From Bacteroidales bacterium (GTDB lineage: Bacteria; Bacteroidota; Bacteroidia; Bacteroidales; UBA10428): 11,991 nucleotides of DNA. The notes beneath the pieces are model-generated. The model saw only the letters and a list, made by a program, of their open reading frames with translations. It was not told where the DNA came from and did not search any database. Each line of letters opens with the position of its first letter. Within the stretch, counting starts at the first letter, position 1. The DNA is taken from NCBI GenBank assembly GCA_016938095.1, contig JAFGVG010000090.1, positions 1 to 11,991 on the forward strand, given 5' to 3'. The translations under genes were made by a program, and so were the position numbers. Positions 6,919 to 11,991 of the stretch are shown piece by piece.

Positions 6919-8423
6919 AAAACTGTTACACTGCCATGGTATTCATTGCTGCCGCCCGAATGTTGGCTTATTTTTAAATGGTAGAGGTAAACGCCTTCAC
7001 GCACGTATTTGCCGTTAACCCTTCCGTCCCATGCTTCTGAGCCTTCCCAGATTTTCAGGCCGTGTCCGTTGTAAATGATCAGGGTATAACGTTCGGGTAA
7101 AAAAGTGAAGACCGGGCCGAAAACCTGGTTGGCGACTTCGGTGTCATTGGGAATGAAAGCATTGGGAATCCGTACTTCAGGATGTATGGAGAAGCAGATT
7201 CGATTGGAAATACTCATACCCTGAATACCATAAATATTTTGATTTTCAACGGCCTGTATACTGTAACACACTATACCTTCCAGGGGATCAAGCGGATTGA
7301 TCAGGCTACTCAGGTCATCGTTAAATGAAAGTTCAGTGCCCGTATATACTGTTTCGCTCAATGGAACCGACTGCCCGATGGTTCGGGTAACCTGGTAGTA
7401 ATTGACGCCTCCCTGCCAGTCGGCATATTCATTCCACTGCAGCGACACCGTGTTACCTTCAAGGGTTCCGGCCAGGATGATATTGTTGGCATGGTTCGAT
7501 TCCATACCACCGGTATTGCAGTGGTTAACAACCTGGAGTTTGTAATAATAAACGGCCGAAGTAAAAGGAACCTCGTCGGTATAAATAAAACTGGCCTGTG
7601 TGGTATTAAACGAATCAATACGTGTGTATTCACCGTCTATCTGGTTGCTGCGCAAAAGATTATACCTGTCAAATGAGGAGGAAGCGTCCACGGTAAACGA
7701 CAGGGTGATATGATCATCGGCGCCAAGGGTGGCATAGTCGGCATTTAAAAAGCTGGGTGCCTGCGACATGTGGGTAAGCACGGTTACCTTGTTGGATGTG
7801 GATTTACGACCGTCAGTATGAATAGCTTCGACAAACACCTCGTAAGGCTGATTTACAGTCAGATTTGTTAGAATATGGGTGTTTGTTTTCCCCCCGGGCT
7901 GCAAGGTGGCCATGTTTTCATAAATTCCCGGACCCAGTCGCCTGTAAATATTGTATCCGGCTATTGATCCGCGCCAGTTGTTGTAATCATTCCAGGTAAG
8001 GTTAACGGTGGCCATGCAGGTATCAATTTCGGCCGAAAGGAAAATGGTACTATCGGGTATACCCTGAATATTCCCGTTCCGGATATCACCATTGCCCCGG
8101 TCATCAATAGCCCGAACGTTATAGCCGATGGAACTTTCACCCGAACGTGCATTGACATTCACATAAAAGGTGTCGTAAACTTCAGCAGAGATCTCGGCAT
8201 AGCGCTGAGGTTCATCTGCCGGGGTAGGCCTGGATTCCAGCACACGGTAGTATTCAATATAATCAGCCGAAGGTGTCGGATACCAGGCAATAATGTCAAA
8301 ACCAGTTTCCGGATCAACGGTTACCAGGTATAAGGGTGCCGGTTCGGGATAGGTAATCTGCGCATAACTGGGAAAAAAAGGCAAATTCAGAAACAAAAAC
8401 AGCCAGACAAACGTAAATCTCAT
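6909..8423 (-). CDS. Secreted fibronectin-III-like repeat protein with T9SS type B (CHU_C) sorting domain
   Basis: A 504-residue exported protein. The N-terminus (1-21, ending SYA before Gln22) is a clear signal peptide. Four fibronectin-III-like repeats follow at about 28-122, 125-218, 222-318 and 320-415; repeats 2 and 4 share a similar core (VNLTWNDYNNWRGSIAGYNIYRR versus VSLQWNEYADWQGGVNYYQVTR). The C-terminus (418-504) is the gliding-motility-associated CHU_C domain: PNAFIPND (420-427), YTLIIYNGHGLKIWEG (446-461), WDGRVNGKYVREGVYLYHL (465-483) and a final strand GSVTVLYR. This domain directs cargo through the type IX secretion system. In many type B cargoes the first motif is NAFSPNGDG; here the glycine-rich part is altered to NDTEVAN. 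There is no enzymatic domain, so a structural, adhesive or scaffold role at the cell surface is plausible. The stop is TAG. The gene is divergent from the transglutaminase-like pair. Confidence 0.88.
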   Translation of the reverse strand: MRFTFVWLFLFLNLPFFPSYAQITYPEPAPLYLVTVDPETGFDIIAWYPTPSADYIEYYRVLESRPTPADEPQRYAEISAEVYDTFYVNVNARSGESSIGYNVRAIDDRGNGDIRNGNIQGIPDSTIFLSAEIDTCMATVNLTWNDYNNWRGSIAGYNIYRRLGPGIYENMATLQPGGKTNTHILTNLTVNQPYEVFVEAIHTDGRKSTSNKVTVLTHMSQAPSFLNADYATLGADDHITLSFTVDASSSFDRYNLLRSNQIDGEYTRIDSFNTTQASFIYTDEVPFTSAVYYYKLQVVNHCNTGGMESNHANNIILAGTLEGNTVSLQWNEYADWQGGVNYYQVTRTIGQSVPLSETVYTGTELSFNDDLSSLINPLDPLEGIVCYSIQAVENQNIYGIQGMSISNRICFSIHPEVRIPNAFIPNDTEVANQVFGPVFTFLPERYTLIIYNGHGLKIWEGSEAWDGRVNGKYVREGVYLYHLKISQHSGGSNEYHGSVTVLYR

Positions 8424-8612
8424 ACAAGTTGTTTATTGGTTAACGCGGGGTACGATACATTATTGCGATTCAAAGATAAGGCAAGCTGTTGATAAAAATA
8501 CAGTGTCATCGGAAAAACATTGAACCAAAATGTTTAAACTTAAGAATTACTGTTCAAGTTAACCAGTTATGATCAGTTAAAAAAAATTATACTCATACCT
8601 AATGTTACACTC
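8424..8612. promoter_or_regulatory. Divergent intergenic region with short inverted and direct repeats
   Basis: These 189 bases must hold the 5' regions of two divergent genes. TGGTTAAC (8437-8444) recurs inverted as GTTAACCA (8558-8565), and CAGTTA recurs directly at 8564-8569 and 8574-8579 with a 10-base period. There is also a GTTTAAAC palindrome at 8532-8539. No TAnnTTTG match is seen for the rightward gene. The repeats are short and could be chance. Confidence 0.3.
8471..8478 (-). promoter_or_regulatory. Likely -7 element for the FN3 repeat gene
   Basis: The minus strand reads TATCTTTG, an exact match to the Bacteroidota -7 consensus TAnnTTTG, 47 bases before the ATG at 8423. No obvious -33 TTTG lies at the expected distance. 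Confidence 0.45.
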
Positions 8613-10652
8613 ATGAAAAATGCTATTCGATTTTTTGCAGGCATTGTTACAGGCTTTTGCCTGCTTGTTTCTGTCGCTGTAAATGCACAAAAAGAGCCCA
8701 TGAAATTCGGTAAAATCGATCCCGAAGATTTTACCATGGCCAGCTATCCCGGCGATACTACAGCCGAAGCGGTTGTACTGGGCGATTACGGCATGGCCGA
8801 ACTGGTTTACGACCAGTTTGACGGATTCGTTATCAAGTACACCCAGCATTTCCGGGCCAAGATTTTCAAGAAATCGGGGTATAGTTGGGCAACACATAGC
8901 CTGGTGCTTTACAATTACGGGAATATTGAGCAGGAAGTGATGACACTGAAAGGGCGTGTTTACAACATGGAAAACGGCAAGATGGTTGAATCCAATCTTG
9001 AAAAAAGCATGATCAACGACCAACCTGTTGACAAAAAAAGAACAGAGAGAAAATTCACCCTGCCCAACGTACGGGAGGGAAGTATCATCGAATATGAATT
9101 GTCTATTAAGTCGAACCTGATGGAATTTCCCGACTGGAATTTCCAGTATGCCATACCGGCCAGGTGGAGCGAATACAGGGTTGCCTACCCTGAGTGGTTT
9201 GATTTCAAAAAACTTCAAAAAGGATTCCTGACTTTTAATACCAATGAATCCACCATAAAACCTAAAAGCATTACTTTTACGGAAATAGAAAGATCAGGGA
9301 CATATGTTACCCGATCCACTGCATCCACCAGCAAAATCGACTATCAGGAGAGTAATTTCCGTTTTGTCGTTCAGGATGCTCCAGCTTTTAAAGAAGAGCC
9401 TTTTATGAATTCTTCTTCCAACTATGTTTCAACCATTCAATTTGAATTGGCAGCATTTAAACCTCCTTACGGCATGGTTAAGAATTACACCAAGTCGTGG
9501 GAGTCCATTAACAAGGAATTGCTCGATGACGAGGATTTTGGTCTGCAACTCAAAAGGGGTGGCGTACTAAAGGACATTGCCATGGCCATAAAGGCCGCCA
9601 ACGATAAACCCGAGCAGCAGGTGGCAGCAGCTTTTGTTCAGATTCGTAATGCCATGAAATGGAATGGCCTAAACCGGATTTATGTTACCGAAAGCATCCG
9701 GAAAGCATGGGATGATAAATCGGGCAGTTCTGCTGATATTAACCTTACCCTGGTGGCCTTGCTGAAGGAAATGGGCATTGATGCCGATCCGGTTATTATC
9801 AGTACCCGCAGTAACGGTACCATTCATCCGGCACAAATTATGCTGGGACAATTCAATTATGTGATTGCATCGGTGAAAATAGGCGATAATATTTACCTGA
9901 TGGATGCAACCGAAAAGACATGTTCCTATAATATGTTAATGCCCAGGTGCATAAACGGACAGGGCAGGGTGATCAGCGAAAGCCGGCCCGGTTGGATTGA
10001 TCTGAACAGCACGCAACGTTATGAACATACTACGGTAGCTCAGGTTGCCCTCACCAGCGACGGCATTATGAAAGGCAAAATAGAGCATTTGTATGGGAAC
10101 TATGCAGCACTTGATAAACGCATGACCATTAAGGCCAAAAAAGACCAGGATGAATATGTCAGAACCATCGAAGACAATTACAAGGGCATGCAAATACAAA
10201 ACTACAACATGAACGACCTTGATAGTCTGCATAAATCGTTCAGCGAAAACTGGGAGGCAGATATTCAGGATGTAGTTTTATCAGCAGGCAACCTGCTTAC
10301 CTTTACACCGCTTATTTATGCTCGTTGGGAGAACAATCCTTTCAGACTTGAGGAACGCAGTTTCCCGGTTGATTTTACCTATCCTCGTATTTACAAGGAT
10401 ATTATCACCTACGATTTGCCTGAAGGTTATACGATTGACGAGAAGCCTGCTGATCTGCTGCTGGCACTTCCCGATGGTAAAACCCGTTTTACCTACCGGA
10501 TTGCAGCCAACGGAAAATCGTTGCAGGTGATGAGTACCCTCAATATCAGCAAGTCCACATACAGTACTGAGGAATACAAGCTGCTTAAGGAGTTTTTTGG
10601 ACAAATGGTGCAAAAGCAAGCTGAAAAGATTGTATTGAAAAAAACAACCTGA
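8613..10652 (+). CDS. Exported DUF3857 / transglutaminase-like protein with degenerate active site
   Basis: A 679-residue protein with a signal peptide (1-25, VNA before Gln26). The N-terminal half (about 55-255) is a beta-rich DUF3857-type domain, including REGSIIEYEL (154-163) and FPDWNFQYAIP (172-182). A transglutaminase-like core follows (about 335-435), then a beta-rich C-terminal domain (about 470-645). Aligning the core with the next gene product (ALLK blocks as anchor) puts Ser373 where the catalytic Cys should be (GSSADINLTLVALLK) and Tyr416 where the His should be (FNYVIASV); the acidic Asp431 (YLMDATE) remains. A Cys-dependent transglutaminase or protease reaction is therefore not expected, and the protein may bind a substrate or partner instead. 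I recall similar Cys-less forms elsewhere in Bacteroidota, so this is probably a conserved subfamily and not a decayed gene. ATG 8613 gives a proper signal peptide. The next gene starts 27 bases downstream. Confidence 0.88.
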   Translation: MKNAIRFFAGIVTGFCLLVSVAVNAQKEPMKFGKIDPEDFTMASYPGDTTAEAVVLGDYGMAELVYDQFDGFVIKYTQHFRAKIFKKSGYSWATHSLVLYNYGNIEQEVMTLKGRVYNMENGKMVESNLEKSMINDQPVDKKRTERKFTLPNVREGSIIEYELSIKSNLMEFPDWNFQYAIPARWSEYRVAYPEWFDFKKLQKGFLTFNTNESTIKPKSITFTEIERSGTYVTRSTASTSKIDYQESNFRFVVQDAPAFKEEPFMNSSSNYVSTIQFELAAFKPPYGMVKNYTKSWESINKELLDDEDFGLQLKRGGVLKDIAMAIKAANDKPEQQVAAAFVQIRNAMKWNGLNRIYVTESIRKAWDDKSGSSADINLTLVALLKEMGIDADPVIISTRSNGTIHPAQIMLGQFNYVIASVKIGDNIYLMDATEKTCSYNMLMPRCINGQGRVISESRPGWIDLNSTQRYEHTTVAQVALTSDGIMKGKIEHLYGNYAALDKRMTIKAKKDQDEYVRTIEDNYKGMQIQNYNMNDLDSLHKSFSENWEADIQDVVLSAGNLLTFTPLIYARWENNPFRLEERSFPVDFTYPRIYKDIITYDLPEGYTIDEKPADLLLALPDGKTRFTYRIAANGKSLQVMSTLNISKSTYSTEEYKLLKEFFGQMVQKQAEKIVLKKTT

Positions 10653-10679
10653 TTTCGCATTCTTATTTAAACGACAGCT

Positions 10680-11991
10680 ATGTTGCGATTACTTTTTATG
10701 TATGCCGGTTGTTGGTTAACCGCGCTCATGCTCCTGGGGCAGGATAACCAATTTGCATCTTCTTCTATTGCAGATTCTTTACGCAATAATGCCAATGCGG
10801 TAATCAGGGAAGAGTTTGCCGAGTATACCTATTTATCGGCCCGGAAAAACACAGGCAGGTATCGCAGGGTTATAACCGTTCTGAACAAAAACGGCGATAA
10901 ATTTGCCACGGTGGTCATTCCATATGATCAATTCAGATCGGTGACCAATATCAAGGGAAATCTTTATGATGCCAACGGGAAACTGATCAGGAAGAGTAAG
11001 CCCTCCGACATAATTGATCTGCCCTATTCCAGTACGTACCTTCAGTTCGACGATCTGCGTTATAAAGCCCTGAATCCACTCGTTTCGCAATACCCTTACA
11101 CGCTTGAGGTGGAATACGAAGTTACCTATGACGGATCCTATTATTTCCCCGATTTGGCTGTGCCCGGAAATTACAATCTGTCAACCGAAAAATCCACTCT
11201 TAAGATCAATACACCTTTGGATTACGAGCTCTTTTACAGGCAGTTTAACCTGCCTATGGATCAGCCAACCATAAAAATCATGGAAACGGTTAAGTCATAC
11301 ATATGGACAGTATCCAATATAAAAGCTGTTGACAGTGAGCCATTCAGTGACGATCTCTTCCGTTATACACCTACAGTATTTACCTCACCCTCGGTTTTTT
11401 CGGTTGGCGGCTTCGAAGGTTTAAATAAATCGTGGAACGATTTCGCCAGGTGGCAGGCCATGATTAATAAGGGCAGGGATGTACTGCCCGAAAACCGGGT
11501 CCGCGAAATTCAGGATATGGTTGTTAACATTCCCGATGAAAAGGAAAAAGTAAAATTCCTTTATGAATATATGCAAAGCCGTATGCGGTACTTTGGTATT
11601 CAGCTTGGAATTGGCGGGTTTCAGCCCATGGAAGCTGTAATGGTTGATGAAGTGGGATACAGCGATTGCAAGGGACTGACCAACTATATGAAGGCCTTGC
11701 TGAAAACCGTAGACATTACATCACATTATGCACTGGTGGAATCCGGTGGAGATTTTCCCCAGGTACTACCCGGATTAATCTACGATCCATTTGATCATAT
11801 TATTCTTTGTGTACCTCTCAGTGGCGATACGGTGTGGCTCGAATGCACCAGTCAGACCATTCCATTTGGCTTTTTGGGCGATTTTACCAGTGACCGGCAT
11901 GCACTGATTGTGAAAGACGACGGGGGTGAACTGGTGAGAACCCCTGCTTATACAACCGATGACAATTTCCAACATACTAACACATTGGTTA
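10680..11991 (+). CDS. Exported DUF3857 / transglutaminase-like protein, Cys and His retained (3' end outside window)
   Basis: The frame opens at ATG 10680 and runs 437 full codons to the window edge. The N-terminus is a hydrophobic signal sequence (about 1-20, ending LMLLG before Gln21). A DUF3857-like domain spans about 40-245, including NPLVSQYPYTLEVEYEVTYDG and YYFPDLAVPG. The transglutaminase-like core begins near 280: FLYEYMQSRMRYFGIQLGIGGFQP, then GYSDCKGLTNYMKALLK with Cys330, FDHIILCVPL with His373, and VWLECTSQ with Glu388 in the acidic position. Cys and His are intact, so it may be catalytic, with Glu replacing the usual Asp. Activity could be peptide cleavage, cross-linking or amide chemistry; sequence alone does not say which. 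The start follows the previous gene by 27 bases with no terminator, so the two are probably co-transcribed and act together at the envelope. The two proteins share architecture but are clearly divergent. Confidence 0.88.
   Translation, partial: MLRLLFMYAGCWLTALMLLGQDNQFASSSIADSLRNNANAVIREEFAEYTYLSARKNTGRYRRVITVLNKNGDKFATVVIPYDQFRSVTNIKGNLYDANGKLIRKSKPSDIIDLPYSSTYLQFDDLRYKALNPLVSQYPYTLEVEYEVTYDGSYYFPDLAVPGNYNLSTEKSTLKINTPLDYELFYRQFNLPMDQPTIKIMETVKSYIWTVSNIKAVDSEPFSDDLFRYTPTVFTSPSVFSVGGFEGLNKSWNDFARWQAMINKGRDVLPENRVREIQDMVVNIPDEKEKVKFLYEYMQSRMRYFGIQLGIGGFQPMEAVMVDEVGYSDCKGLTNYMKALLKTVDITSHYALVESGGDFPQVLPGLIYDPFDHIILCVPLSGDTVWLECTSQTIPFGFLGDFTSDRHALIVKDDGGELVRTPAYTTDDNFQHTNTLV

Noticed and set aside
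8577..9218. 213-codon minus-strand frame overlapping the first transglutaminase-like gene
   Set aside because: It is antisense to a clear signal-peptide-bearing gene and its product has no signature; a shadow frame.
1..11991. Mobile element, CRISPR, phage or defence island
   Set aside because: No transposase, integrase, regularly spaced repeats, tRNA-flanked direct repeats or recognisable defence gene was seen; the gene content is housekeeping and envelope functions.

Overview
The window most likely comes from the chromosome of a member of the Bacteroidota, probably a Bacteroidales-like lineage. Evidence: a secreted protein ends in a type B (CHU_C) sorting domain of the type IX secretion system; a phosphofructokinase carries pyrophosphate-type active-site residues; there are no obvious Shine-Dalgarno sequences; and several starts are preceded by the Bacteroidota -7 element TAnnTTTG (exact TACCTTTG, TATCTTTG and TATATTTG copies). 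Base composition looks even. I see no rRNA, tRNA, CRISPR array, insertion sequence, integrase or phage gene. This is core and cell-envelope territory, not a mobile island.

Layout. (1) 1-963, minus: the N-terminal 321 codons of a PPi-type 6-phosphofructokinase whose 3' end is outside the window. (2) 1229-2575, plus: a 12-helix major facilitator transporter resembling the eukaryotic lysosomal dipeptide carrier MFSD1. It ends one base before the end of convergent purA. (3) 2577-6823, minus: read in transcription order, a long RelA/SpoT (p)ppGpp synthetase/hydrolase, a Fur-family regulator without the usual zinc cysteines, and adenylosuccinate synthase (purA). A 208-base gap before purA contains a promoter-like pair and a perfect 16-base dyad. 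(4) 6909-8423, minus: a secreted protein with about four fibronectin-III-like repeats and a T9SS type B sorting domain. (5) 8613 to the window end, plus: two adjacent exported DUF3857/transglutaminase-like proteins. The first is complete and its Cys-His pair is replaced by Ser-Tyr. The second is cut by the window edge and keeps Cys and His.

How the genes fit together. The rsh-fur-purA block places the stringent-response enzyme beside the first committed step of AMP synthesis, an enzyme that (p)ppGpp inhibits in E. coli. The two transglutaminase-like genes are separated by 27 bases and probably form a transcription unit acting at the envelope, perhaps with one non-catalytic and one catalytic partner. 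The repeat protein is transcribed divergently from them across a 189-base region. I found no clear case of an undescribed multi-gene system. The points most worth following are the degenerate/intact transglutaminase pair, the zinc-cysteine-less Fur, the MFSD1-like carrier and the dyad in front of purA.
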